Origin: Mucilaginibacter sp.
GTDB lineage: Bacteria > Bacteroidota > Bacteroidia > Sphingobacteriales > Sphingobacteriaceae
Assembly: GCA_030445275.1 (NCBI GenBank)
Contig: JAUCSE010000018.1
Span: 1-58,598 of the forward strand
Length of the DNA: 58,598 bases
Direction of reading: 5' to 3'
In this document: positions 44,963 to 52,655 of the stretch, one piece after another
Layout of the letters: the number at the start of each line of letters is the position of its first letter
Numbering within the stretch: position 1 is the first letter of the stretch
The notes under the pieces: generated by a model
Told to the model about the DNA's origin: nothing
The model's database searches: none
The model's input: only the letters and a program-made list of their open reading frames with translations
Position numbers and translations under genes: made by a program

Positions 44963-46654
44963 ATGGCCGAAGTAGTTAAAATGCCTAAGATGAGCGATAC
45001 CATGACCGAAGGGGTATTGGCGAAATGGCATAAGAAAGTTGGCGATAAAGTAAAATCTGGCGATGTATTGGCCGAGATTGAAACTGATAAAGCTACCATG
45101 GATTTTGAATCGTACCAGGACGGCACCTTGTTATATATAGGTGTTGAAGAAGGCAGTGCTGTTCCGGTTGATGCTGTTATTGCCGTTTTAGGTAAAGATG
45201 GCGAAGATTACAAAGCCGCTCTTGAACAAGCTGGTGGCGATCAAAAACAAGCAGAAAAACCTGCTGAAACTGCCGCTCCTGAGAAAGAGGAAAAAGCAGC
45301 AGTAGCTGATAAAAAACCAGCTGCAACAGCAGCGCCAAAGGTTGATCTGTCAAGCATACCGGCTACCGTAATACGTATGCCTGCCCTGAGCGATACCATG
45401 ACCGAGGGTGTAATTGAAAAATGGAACTTTAAAGTTGGTGATAAAGTAAAATCTGACGATTCATTAGCTGATGTAGCAACCGATAAGGCTACTATGGAGG
45501 TTGTGGGTTACGAAGCAGGTACCCTGTTATACATTGGCCCTAAAGAGGGTGAAGCTGCACCTGTTAATGGCATCATAGCCATTGTGGGCAAAGAGGGTAC
45601 CGATATCACTCCTTTATTACAAGATACTGGCGATGCTCCTGCTGCCGCACCGGCAGAAGCTGCTACTGCTCCAGAAGCAAAAGCCGAAACTGCTACCACT
45701 ACTGCTGATGCAGCCCCGGCCGCGTCAACTGCTGATGACAGCCGCGTTAAAGCATCACCGCTTGCACGCAAAATAGCAAAAGATAAAGGCATCAACCTGA
45801 ATGATGTAAAAGGTAGCGCCGAAGGTGGCCGCATCATCAAGAAAGATGTTGAAGAATATAAAGCACCCGCTAAAACAGCTGCTGCCCCTGCAAGTACCGA
45901 AGCTGCCGCTGGCACTCCGGCATCTGCTACCCCGGCTAAAGCACCGGTTACTATCCCAACCTTTATTGGCGAAGAGAAATTTACCGAGAAACCGGTTAGC
46001 CAAATGCGTAAGGTGATTGCTAAACGCTTAAGCGAAAGTTTATTTACCGCTCCGCATTTCTACGTAACCATGAGCATTGATATGGACCAGGCAGTTGAGG
46101 CCCGTGCCAAGATCAACGAGGTTGCACCGGTTAAAATATCATTCAATGATTTTGTGCTCAAAGCTTGCGCCATCGCGCTAAAACAACACCCTAATGTAAA
46201 TTCATCATGGTTGGGCGATAAGATCCGCTATAATGAGCATATCAACATTGGTGTTGCTGTAGCGGTTGACGAAGGTTTACTGGTACCAGTAGTACGTTTT
46301 GCCGACGGAAAATCATTAAGCCACATATCTGTTGAAGTAAAAGACTTTGTACAACGTGCAAAAGCAAAAAAACTGCAACCGTCTGACTGGGAAGGTTCAA
46401 CCTTTACCATTTCAAACTTAGGTATGTTTGGTGTTGATGAATTTACCGCCATCATTAACTCGCCTGATTCTTGTATCCTTGCTGTAAGTGGCATACAACA
46501 GGTTCCGGTTGTTAAAAACGGCGCTGTAGTACCTGGCAACGTAATGAAGGTTACCCTGAGCTGTGATCACCGCGTGGTTGATGGTGCAACAGGTGCCGCG
46601 TTCCTGCAAACCCTGAAATCATTACTGGAAGAGCCAGTAAGATTGTTAATTTAA
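44963..46654 (+). CDS. pdhC: Pyruvate dehydrogenase E2 (dihydrolipoamide acetyltransferase), two lipoyl domains
   Basis: The 563-residue E2 has two lipoyl domains with lipoyl-lysines at 43 (ETDKATM) and 175 (ATDKATM), and Ala/Pro-rich linkers. A peripheral subunit-binding domain (about 255-295: SPLARKIAKDKGINL) and the catalytic domain follow, with His536 in DHRVVDG. It transfers acetyl groups to CoA. The two lipoyl domains are nearly identical around the lysine (SDTMTEGV), pointing to internal duplication. A clean terminator follows. Confidence 0.95.
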   Translation: MAEVVKMPKMSDTMTEGVLAKWHKKVGDKVKSGDVLAEIETDKATMDFESYQDGTLLYIGVEEGSAVPVDAVIAVLGKDGEDYKAALEQAGGDQKQAEKPAETAAPEKEEKAAVADKKPAATAAPKVDLSSIPATVIRMPALSDTMTEGVIEKWNFKVGDKVKSDDSLADVATDKATMEVVGYEAGTLLYIGPKEGEAAPVNGIIAIVGKEGTDITPLLQDTGDAPAAAPAEAATAPEAKAETATTTADAAPAASTADDSRVKASPLARKIAKDKGINLNDVKGSAEGGRIIKKDVEEYKAPAKTAAAPASTEAAAGTPASATPAKAPVTIPTFIGEEKFTEKPVSQMRKVIAKRLSESLFTAPHFYVTMSIDMDQAVEARAKINEVAPVKISFNDFVLKACAIALKQHPNVNSSWLGDKIRYNEHINIGVAVAVDEGLLVPVVRFADGKSLSHISVEVKDFVQRAKAKKLQPSDWEGSTFTISNLGMFGVDEFTAIINSPDSCILAVSGIQQVPVVKNGAVVPGNVMKVTLSCDHRVVDGATGAAFLQTLKSLLEEPVRLLI

Positions 46655-46690
46655 TTTTTGATTTCGGAATTTCGATTTCGGATTGATCAT
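46652..46690. repeat. Short heptad-periodic array (core ATTTCGG)
   Basis: Units ATTTCGG, AATTTCG, ATTTCGG and ATTGATC start right at the pdhC stop codon. The same core is found at 49874-49922. Confidence 0.55.
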
Positions 46691-46693
46691 ATT

Positions 46694-46727
46694 CAAAAAG
46701 CGATGGAGTTAACTCCATCGCTTTTTT
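46694..46727 (+). terminator. Bidirectional terminator after pdhC
   Basis: AAAAAGCGATGGAGTT and AACTCCATCGCTTTTTT form a perfect stem with A/T tracts on both sides. Confidence 0.9.
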
Positions 46728-46740
46728 GTTACAAAAAACC

Positions 46741-46837
46741 CGTCATTGCGAGGCACGAAGCAATCTCTATGCTGTACAGAGTGAACCTGCATAGCTGACC
46801 TGTCTAAGTAGAGATTGCCTCGTTCCTCGCAATGACG
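46741..46837. repeat. Hairpin repeat family A, copy 8
   Basis: A 97-bp full element with arms CGTCATTGCGAGGCACGAAG and CCTCGTTCCTCGCAATGACG and the common loop orientation (ATGCTGTACAGAGTGAACCTGC, then TGACCTGTCTAAGTAGAGATT). It sits between the pdhC terminator and the DinB-fold gene end. Confidence 0.9.
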
Positions 46838-46862
46838 CGCGGATTATTGGGTTGTTACGGCT

Positions 46863-47399
46863 TCAAAAAAACTTCTTCATCTCTTTCAACTGATGAATAT
46901 GCCTTTGGGTATGATAAATAGTTAAGTATACCCACTCCAACCGCGTTAACGGCCCCATGCCCGGGAACTCAACACCCGGAAAAGTGCCTGTCAGATCTTC
47001 TGCCCTCACAATGTTGATAAAGCCTTTAAAAGTATTTGTCAACGTATTGATCAAGGTTTCTTTATCCTGGTGCTTATCCGTAGGTGTGATGCCCGGTGCC
47101 GCAGAAAATTTCAGGTTGAAATTTAAAAACATATCCTTAATCCCTTTCACATACCGGTCTGGCTCCCGTTCGGTTACATTTACAGGTGCACTTAACGTTT
47201 TGATCATTCCTGATACCGATAGGTTTATATGTTCGCCAACCTGCCCGGCCGTCCAGCTACCTTCAAACGGGGTACGGTTTATTTCATCCTGCTTAATAAG
47301 CGCTATTGTCTGGATTAATTTTTCTTTTATTGACTCAACCTGGGCAGTTACTAATTCGGATAAGGTGATATGCTCTGTGTTTATTGCCTGATCTTTCAT
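46863..47399 (-). CDS. DinB-like (four-helix, putative metal-binding) protein
   Basis: The 178-residue protein (MKDQAINTEHITLS...) has the DinB/YfiT four-helix layout with likely metal-binding histidines in VGEHINLS and YHTQRHIHQLKEM. Such proteins often act as thiol-dependent transferases, but the substrate is unknown; this DinB is unrelated to polymerase IV. The open frame runs 62 codons further upstream into repeat copy 9, which is rejected. The start is ATG at 47399. Confidence 0.82.
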   Translation of the reverse strand: MKDQAINTEHITLSELVTAQVESIKEKLIQTIALIKQDEINRTPFEGSWTAGQVGEHINLSVSGMIKTLSAPVNVTEREPDRYVKGIKDMFLNFNLKFSAAPGITPTDKHQDKETLINTLTNTFKGFINIVRAEDLTGTFPGVEFPGMGPLTRLEWVYLTIYHTQRHIHQLKEMKKFF

Positions 47400-47515
47400 A
47401 ATGATGCTGTTAATGTAATAACTCAAAGATCGGCACCTGAAATCAAGAATGCAGGTGTCAAAATGGACATTTTTGGGGTGATTTGCGACAAAAACAATGA
47501 CGATATTAACCATCA

Positions 47516-47665
47516 CGTCATTGCGAGGTACGAAGACAACCGACCAGAGGGAGCTCATTAATACCAATAAAAACAAACACAACATTAATAATCTCTACAT
47601 AGGCAGGTGAATCATGCAAGTTCGCTCTGTACAGCATAGAGATTGCTTCGTACCTCGCAATGACG
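47516..47665. repeat. Hairpin repeat family A, copy 9, with 54-nt insert and inverted loop (150 bp)
   Basis: It has the same length and the same 54-nt insert (47536-47589, 3 differences) as copy 1. Its loop is reversed: it starts AATCTCTACATAGGCAGGTGA and ends CGCTCTGTACAGCATAGAGATT. The arms and the insert keep the same direction, so only the loop is flipped. Confidence 0.9.
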
Positions 47666-47794
47666 CGTGGATAATAAAAACGCCCTATCCCTGGTCTCTA
47701 ACTACGATAAGAACAACCGTTAACTCATTGTCAAATAACCGCTATACTTTTACAGCTTTTGCTTTTATTGTATATTCACGCAAAAATTTGTTTT

Positions 47795-48223
47795 ATGACA
47801 CTTTATAGCTTTTTTCAGCACCTGCACTCTGGTTTCAGGTATTTGGTATTGATATTTATTGTACTGGCCGCATTAAGCGCGCTGGTTGGCCTCATCAATA
47901 AAAAACCATACAAGGAAGCAAACCGCAGACTTAGCTTATTTGCCCTGATATCCGTGCATACACAACTACTTATCGGTATTGTGCTGTACTTTATAAGTCC
48001 GCTGGTACAGTTTACTAAGGCAACCATGCAGGAGAAACACCTGCGTTACTTTACAGTTGAACATTGGGTTATGATGGTGATTGCCATTGTGTTGATCACT
48101 ATTGGTCACAGCAAATCGAAAAGAGCAACAACTGACGAAGGAAAGCAAAAGGCGATATTTGTGTTTTATATACTGGGTTTGATCATCATTTCGACCGGTA
48201 TTATACTTATTCCACGTGGCTAA
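47795..48223 (+). CDS. Small four-helix membrane protein with conserved histidines (cytochrome b-like)
   Basis: The 142-residue protein has four hydrophobic helices and histidines placed near helix ends (FFQHLHSGFRYL, SVHTQLLIGIVLYF, VEHWVMMVIAIVLITIGH). This pattern fits a b-type haem or quinone-binding protein; similar Bacteroidota proteins are often named cytochrome b. The ATG at 47795 gives a typical start, 12 codons inside the longest frame. No cytochrome partner gene is near. Confidence in the exact function is low. Confidence 0.6.
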   Translation: MTLYSFFQHLHSGFRYLVLIFIVLAALSALVGLINKKPYKEANRRLSLFALISVHTQLLIGIVLYFISPLVQFTKATMQEKHLRYFTVEHWVMMVIAIVLITIGHSKSKRATTDEGKQKAIFVFYILGLIIISTGIILIPRG

Positions 48224-48257
48224 TAGGATTTAGCAGATAAAAAAGTTTCAGAAAAAA

Positions 48258-48287
48258 TTTGGTAATTCAATTTTCTTTATAAATTTG
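48258..48287 (+). promoter_or_regulatory. trp operon promoter
   Basis: TTTG (48258-48261), 18 nt and TAAATTTG (48280-48287) match the Bacteroidota consensus. The expected transcription start (about 48292-48294) is only 2-4 nt before the leader AUG. Confidence 0.7.
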
Positions 48288-48295
48288 TGACCACG

Positions 48296-48373
48296 ATGAT
48301 TAAAAGCACTCATAAAAACAGCTGGTGGCACCAATTAAATTTGGCAGCCGGATACGTTTTTGATCAGAGATAA
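48296..48373 (+). CDS. trp leader peptide (25 aa, tandem Trp codons)
   Basis: The frame reads ATG to TAA and encodes MIKSTHKNSWWHQLNLAAG and then YVFDQR, with adjacent TGG TGG codons at 48323-48328. It ends 88 nt before trpE and is followed by an intrinsic terminator. This is the standard architecture of transcription attenuation: ribosome stalling at the Trp codons changes RNA folding. The predicted transcription start is almost at the AUG, so the leader may be translated as a leaderless message. Too short to be found by ordinary gene calling. Confidence 0.82.
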   Translation: MIKSTHKNSWWHQLNLAAGYVFDQR

Positions 48374-48399
48374 ACTAATCAATTGTAAACCTAAATAGG

Positions 48400-48433
48400 A
48401 AACCCGGCGACCCCAATTCGTCCGGGTTTTTTT
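48400..48433 (+). terminator. trp attenuator terminator
   Basis: AAACCCGG (48400-48407) pairs with CCGGGTTT (48422-48429) and is followed by TTTT(A). CCGG (48348-48351) plus GTTT (48356-48359) in the leader could pair with the same AAACCCGG and form the competing antiterminator. CCAA and TTGG around 48331-48343 can form the proximal hairpin next to the Trp codons. Confidence 0.82.
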
Positions 48434-48460
48434 ATTTAATGCACTTTTTGAAAACAACAC

Positions 48461-49870
48461 ATGAACAAATTTAAAATAACCACTACCTATAAAAAGCTAC
48501 TTGCTGATACCACTACACCGGTAAGCATTTACCTGCGCCTGCGCGATGTGTTCCCCAACTCGCTGCTGCTGGAAAGCTCTGACTACCACAGTCGCGAAAA
48601 CAGTTTGAGCTTTATATGCTCCGAACCCATTGCTGGCCTGGTGCTCAACGATGGCATCCTCAAAAAGCAATATCCCGATGGCAGTCATGAAACTCATGAA
48701 GCCGGTTCTTTTGAGCTGATAGATCAGATAAACCAGTTTATTGGCAGCTTTGAAACAGATGCTAATCCCACAAAAATCACCTCGAACGGTTTATTCGGTT
48801 ATTTTACGCACGAGGCGGTGGAGCATTTTGAAACCATTAAACTTAAACAAAGCGATGATGTAAGCCGTAAGGTTCCGGTAATGCAATACCACATATACCG
48901 CTACATTATAGCCGTTGATCACTTTAAAAACGAACTCTACATTTTTCATAACCAGCCCGAAGGCGGACCAACCAATGGCGGCATCGAAAAGCTGGAATAC
49001 CTGATCAAAAACAAAAACTTTCCTGAATACAACTTTAAAAGCAAAGCTCCCGAGCAATCAAACCTGACCAATGAGGAGTTCATCGCCATTGTGGAGAAAA
49101 TGAAGCAGCATATTTTCAGGGGCGATGTTTTCCAAATCGTACCGTCAAGGGCATTTTCGCGCACTTTCCAGGGTGATGAATTCAACGTTTACCGGGCACT
49201 GCGTTCCATAAACCCATCACCTTATTTGTTTTATTTTGATTATGGCGATTTCAGGATCTTTGGCTCATCGCCCGAGGCGCAGATCACTATCAAAAACAAT
49301 GTGGCCAGCATATTCCCCATAGCCGGTACTTTTAAACGCAGCGGCGACGATGAAAAAGATGCCGAGATAGCCCGCAACCTGGAAAACGATCCCAAAGAAT
49401 CGGCCGAGCATGTGATGCTGGTTGACCTGGCACGTAACGACCTAAGCCGCCATTGCGAGCAGGTGGAGGTGAAAGCGTTTAAAGAGGTACAATACTACTC
49501 GCACCTGATCCACCTGGTATCACACGTGAGCGGCAAATTGCTGCCGGGTGTATCCTCCTTTAAAATTGTAGCCGACACCTACCCTGCAGGCACCCTGAGC
49601 GGCGCGCCAAAATACCGCGCCATGGAGATCATTGACGAAAACGAAAAGGCTAAACGCAGCTTTTATAGTGGTGCCATCGGCTATCTGGGTTTCAACGGCG
49701 ATTTTAACCACGCCATCATGATCCGCTCGTTCCTCAGTAAAAATAACACGCTGCATTATCAGGCCGGTGCCGGTATTGTGGCAGGCTCCATTGCCGAGAG
49801 TGAACTGAAGGAAGTGGATAACAAGATAGCTGCATTGAGAAGAGCGGTGGAACTGGCAGAGGAACTGTAG
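48461..49870 (+). CDS. trpE: Anthranilate synthase component I
   Basis: The 469-residue protein has the LLESS motif near residue 31 that is part of the Trp feedback site in TrpE, and the chorismate-binding domain with FQIVPSRAFSR, GSSPE, PIAGTFKRSGDD and MLVDLARNDL. It converts chorismate to anthranilate using ammonia from TrpG. Expression is placed under the upstream leader and attenuator. It lacks a fused amidotransferase domain; trpG follows after 62 nt that contain an ATTTCG heptad array. Confidence 0.96.
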   Translation: MNKFKITTTYKKLLADTTTPVSIYLRLRDVFPNSLLLESSDYHSRENSLSFICSEPIAGLVLNDGILKKQYPDGSHETHEAGSFELIDQINQFIGSFETDANPTKITSNGLFGYFTHEAVEHFETIKLKQSDDVSRKVPVMQYHIYRYIIAVDHFKNELYIFHNQPEGGPTNGGIEKLEYLIKNKNFPEYNFKSKAPEQSNLTNEEFIAIVEKMKQHIFRGDVFQIVPSRAFSRTFQGDEFNVYRALRSINPSPYLFYFDYGDFRIFGSSPEAQITIKNNVASIFPIAGTFKRSGDDEKDAEIARNLENDPKESAEHVMLVDLARNDLSRHCEQVEVKAFKEVQYYSHLIHLVSHVSGKLLPGVSSFKIVADTYPAGTLSGAPKYRAMEIIDENEKAKRSFYSGAIGYLGFNGDFNHAIMIRSFLSKNNTLHYQAGAGIVAGSIAESELKEVDNKIAALRRAVELAEEL

Positions 49871-49873
49871 AGC

Positions 49874-49922
49874 ATTTCGAAATTCGAATTTTCGATTTCG
49901 GATTTCGCGTTTAGCATTTAGA
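49874..49922. repeat. Heptad-periodic array (core ATTTCGn) in the trpE-trpG gap
   Basis: Successive 7-bp units ATTTCGA, AATTCGA, ATTTTCG, ATTTCGG, ATTTCGC, GTTTAGC, ATTTAGA fill almost the whole gap between the two genes. Confidence 0.75.
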
Positions 49923-49932
49923 ATTAAAAAAA

Positions 49933-50508
49933 ATGAACAAGATATTAATAATTGACAATTACGATTCCTTTACCTACAACTTGGTGCACCTGGTTAATGA
50001 GCTTGGGCAGCTGTGCGAGGTTTGGAGGAACGATAAGTTTACCATTGGCGATGTGGATGCCTTTGATAAGATCATCCTTTCGCCCGGGCCGGGTATACCC
50101 TCTGAGGCCGGATTGCTGCTGGAGGTGATCGAAAAATACTCGCCTACCAAAAGCATATTTGGTGTGTGTTTGGGTCAGCAGGCTATTGCCGAAGTATTTG
50201 GCGGTAGTTTGTATAACTTAAGTCAGCCGATGCATGGTATAGCTACACCTATTAAAGTCACCGATGCGCAGGAGCGCCTTTTTAAAGGCCTGCCAGCGAG
50301 CTTTAAGGTTGGCCGCTACCACTCATGGGTGGTGAGCGACAAAGATCTGCCACAGGCGCTAAAAATAACTGCTATTGACGAGGCCGACAATTCGATCATG
50401 GCCCTGGCCCACCGGGAGTATGATGTTCGCGGTGTACAATTTCATCCGGAATCCATATTAACAGAATATGGGAAGGAATTAATGCAGAACTGGCTGAGTG
50501 GTAAATAA
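49933..50508 (+). CDS. trpG: Anthranilate synthase component II (glutamine amidotransferase)
   Basis: The 191-residue class I amidotransferase has the nucleophile Cys in GVCLGQQA (about residue 79) and the His/Glu pair in VQFHPESI. It hydrolyses glutamine and channels ammonia to TrpE. It may also serve folate synthesis, as in organisms with a shared PabA/TrpG. Length is normal. The next gene on the strand is trpC, so trpD is missing from its usual place. Confidence 0.96.
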   Translation: MNKILIIDNYDSFTYNLVHLVNELGQLCEVWRNDKFTIGDVDAFDKIILSPGPGIPSEAGLLLEVIEKYSPTKSIFGVCLGQQAIAEVFGGSLYNLSQPMHGIATPIKVTDAQERLFKGLPASFKVGRYHSWVVSDKDLPQALKITAIDEADNSIMALAHREYDVRGVQFHPESILTEYGKELMQNWLSGK

Positions 50509-50558
50509 TAATAACTTTGTGTTAACACAATATCAATAGGTATCGTGTTACATAATTT

Positions 50559-50630
50559 GTCATCCTGAGGAACGAAGGATCTATTCACCGGCATGCTGTA
50601 GATCAGATGCTTCACTTCGTTCAGTATGAC
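50559..50630. repeat. Hairpin repeat family B, copy 2
   Basis: GTCATCCTGAGGAACGAAGGATC and GATGCTTCACTTCGTTCAGTATGAC are the arms; the loop is CTATTCACCGGCATGCTGTAGATCA. It lies between trpG and trpC. Confidence 0.85.
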
Positions 50631-50640
50631 AAAACAAATC

Positions 50641-50668
50641 CGTCATTGCGAGGCACGAAACAATGACG
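50641..50668. repeat. Hairpin repeat family A, copy 10 (minimal, 28 bp)
   Basis: CGTCATTGCGAGGCACGAAA runs directly into CAATGACG; loop and right arm are deleted except for the outer end. It is immediately next to family B copy 2. Confidence 0.75.
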
Positions 50669-50687
50669 CTAATAATAATTTTGATCT

Positions 50688-51470
50688 ATGAACATACTTG
50701 ATAAAATAGTTGCCAACAAGAAAAAGGAAGTAGCAGCTGCCAAAAAACGCACTTCATACGTACAGCTGGAAGAGTCTGAATATTTTCACCGCGAAACCTA
50801 TTCGTTCAAGGAGTTTTTGCTTGATCCGGCACGTACCGGCATTATAGCCGAGTTTAAGCGCAAATCGCCGTCAAAAGGTATTATTAATGATAAGGTAAGG
50901 GTTAGCGCTGTTACCAATGCTTATGCCAATGCGGGGGCTTCAGCCCTATCGGTTTTAACCGACCGTAACTTTTTTATGGGTCGTAAGGCTGATCTGATCA
51001 AGGCCCGCTCGGTAAATACCATCCCAGTGCTGCGTAAGGATTTTATGATAGATGAATATCAAGTGATCGAAGCCAAATCATTAGGCGCTGATATTATCCT
51101 GCTCATCGCAGCCATCCTTACCCCTGCCGAGATCAATACCCTGGCAACGCTGGCCAAAAGCATAGGCCTAAACGTATTACTGGAAGTGCATAACCTAGAA
51201 GAACTGGAGCGCAGCATTCACCCCAAGCTGGATGCTATAGGTGTAAATAACCGCAACCTGGCCGATTTTACAGTATCTGTTGAAACATCCTATAACCTGG
51301 CTAAGCATATCCCGGCCGAGTTCATGAAAATATCAGAAAGCGCCATTAGTGATCCTGAAACCATCAGGCATCTGAAACTGGCCGGCTTCAACGGTTTTTT
51401 AATTGGCGAAACCTTTATGAAACAAGCTGATCCGGGTGAGGCTATGAGGGAATTTGTAGCGCAGTTGTAG
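50688..51470 (+). CDS. trpC: Indole-3-glycerol phosphate synthase
   Basis: The 260-residue TIM barrel has AEFKRKSPSKG, LRKDFMID, LLIAAIL, LLEVHN, GVNNRNL and SESAI, all typical of TrpC. It converts CdRP to indole-3-glycerol phosphate. It is 179 nt downstream of trpG with two repeats between, so it may be co-transcribed or have its own promoter. The genes before (trpD) and after it (trpF, trpB, trpA) in the pathway are not in the window. Confidence 0.95.
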   Translation: MNILDKIVANKKKEVAAAKKRTSYVQLEESEYFHRETYSFKEFLLDPARTGIIAEFKRKSPSKGIINDKVRVSAVTNAYANAGASALSVLTDRNFFMGRKADLIKARSVNTIPVLRKDFMIDEYQVIEAKSLGADIILLIAAILTPAEINTLATLAKSIGLNVLLEVHNLEELERSIHPKLDAIGVNNRNLADFTVSVETSYNLAKHIPAEFMKISESAISDPETIRHLKLAGFNGFLIGETFMKQADPGEAMREFVAQL

Positions 51471-51488
51471 GCCATCCCATACCACTTT

Positions 51489-51564
51489 GTCATCCTGAGG
51501 AACGAAGGATCTGTTTTGCGATATACATGTTATAGAATAGATGCTTCACTGCGTTCAGCATGAC
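51489..51564. repeat. Hairpin repeat family B, copy 3
   Basis: GTCATCCTGAGGAACGAAGGATC and GATGCTTCACTGCGTTCAGCATGAC are the arms, with a different loop (TGTTTTGCGATATACATGTTATAGAATA). It directly follows the trpC stop codon. Confidence 0.85.
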
Positions 51565-51668
51565 AAGGTGTATTGTAAATTACGTTTTTCCTTGTAATAA
51601 ACAACCATTTGCATTGTCAAATATAAAATCGTTAAATTTACGTAACGGCTTATCGTACAGCTTAATGC

Positions 51669-52481
51669 ATGGCAATGAACTATTATCAAATTCAACCACC
51701 GGAACATCTTAAATCGTACATCAGGAGTTGCTGGGTTTTGGAAAGCGCTAATCCTAAAACCTCGTCCCGGGTATTCAAGACCATGGCCGATGGCTGCCCC
51801 GGGCTTATTTTTCAGCCTTTGCACAAAGGAACATTAAGCCAGGACAATAAAAAACTAAGTGATGTTTTTGTGTTTGGACAAACCACTAAACATGCCGAAT
51901 TGCATTTAACCGGATCATTTGACATGCTGGGTATATACTTTTACCCCAACGCGCTCAAAGCTATATTCGACTTTAATCCCGGGGAACTTACCAATTCCTG
52001 CCTTGATCTGAATGACCTGGCCAAAAGGAAGGAGCAGCAAATTGCTGAGCAATTATTGAACACCACATCGGTACATGAACAGTTTGATATACTGTTTGGG
52101 TATTTAACCCAGCAGATCCGTAATAACCTTAGGCACAACCATACCATGGAGTATGCCATGGCCCAGATACTACAGTCGAAAGGTGCCGTTTCGTTAAAAG
52201 AAGTTCAAAGATACCTGCAGCTTTCGGAGCGGAGCATGGAGCGCCGATTTAAGGAATATATCGGCATTTCGCCTAAGCTATTTTCCCGTATCTGTCGTTT
52301 CCAGGCATCCCTTAACAACCTGCGCAATAACAATTTCGATAAACTCACGGATATTGCTTACGAGAATGACTATGCCGACCAGTCGCACTTTATACGGTCA
52401 TTTAAAGAGTTTGCAGGAGTTTCACCGCTGCACTATCAAAAAAAATCACAGGGAATTGTTGAAAATCTGGCTACGATATAG
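51669..52481 (+). CDS. AraC-family transcriptional regulator
   Basis: The 270-residue protein has an N-terminal ligand or oligomerisation domain (DUF6597-like: YYQIQPPEHLKSYIRSCWVLE in pieces) and a C-terminal double helix-turn-helix (about 175-260). The latter contains SLKEVQRYLQLSERSMERRF and DIAYENDYADQSHFIRSFKEFAG. A second Met two codons on is an alternative start. It may regulate the reductase gene 174 nt downstream, but no operator can be named. Confidence 0.88.
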   Translation: MAMNYYQIQPPEHLKSYIRSCWVLESANPKTSSRVFKTMADGCPGLIFQPLHKGTLSQDNKKLSDVFVFGQTTKHAELHLTGSFDMLGIYFYPNALKAIFDFNPGELTNSCLDLNDLAKRKEQQIAEQLLNTTSVHEQFDILFGYLTQQIRNNLRHNHTMEYAMAQILQSKGAVSLKEVQRYLQLSERSMERRFKEYIGISPKLFSRICRFQASLNNLRNNNFDKLTDIAYENDYADQSHFIRSFKEFAGVSPLHYQKKSQGIVENLATI

Positions 52482-52483
52482 CG

Positions 52484-52590
52484 GGAAATTCTAATTTCTA
52501 AACTCTAAATTCTAACAGGGAAAATCCTGAAAAATAAATTCTAAATCCTAAATAAGCGCTAAATCCAACATCGAAAATCCTAAATCCCCT
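52484..52590. repeat. Heptad-periodic array (core AAATTCT/AAATCCT)
   Basis: After the AraC stop codon come AATTTCT, AAACTCT, AAATTCT, AACAGGG, AAAATCC, then TAAATTC, TAAATCC, TAAATAA, and later ATCGAAA, ATCCTAA, ATCCCC. Phase is lost twice, so this is a degenerate array. Confidence 0.65.
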
Positions 52591-52627
52591 TGTCGGTTTT
52601 GTTCTATTTTGGGGTTTGAGGTTGACA

Positions 52628-52635
52628 TAGTTTTG
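52628..52635 (+). promoter_or_regulatory. -7 element (TAGTTTTG) of the NmrA-like gene
   Basis: Exact TAnnTTTG match; TTTG lies 16 nt upstream (52608-52611), slightly too close. The leader would be about 15 nt. Confidence 0.5.
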
Positions 52636-52655
52636 ATTAAACAAAAATCAAGATC

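Noticed and set aside
47400..47585. 62-codon N-terminal extension of the DinB-fold protein
   Set aside because: It runs into repeat copy 9 and would put an unrelated hydrophobic stretch before the normal start at 47399.
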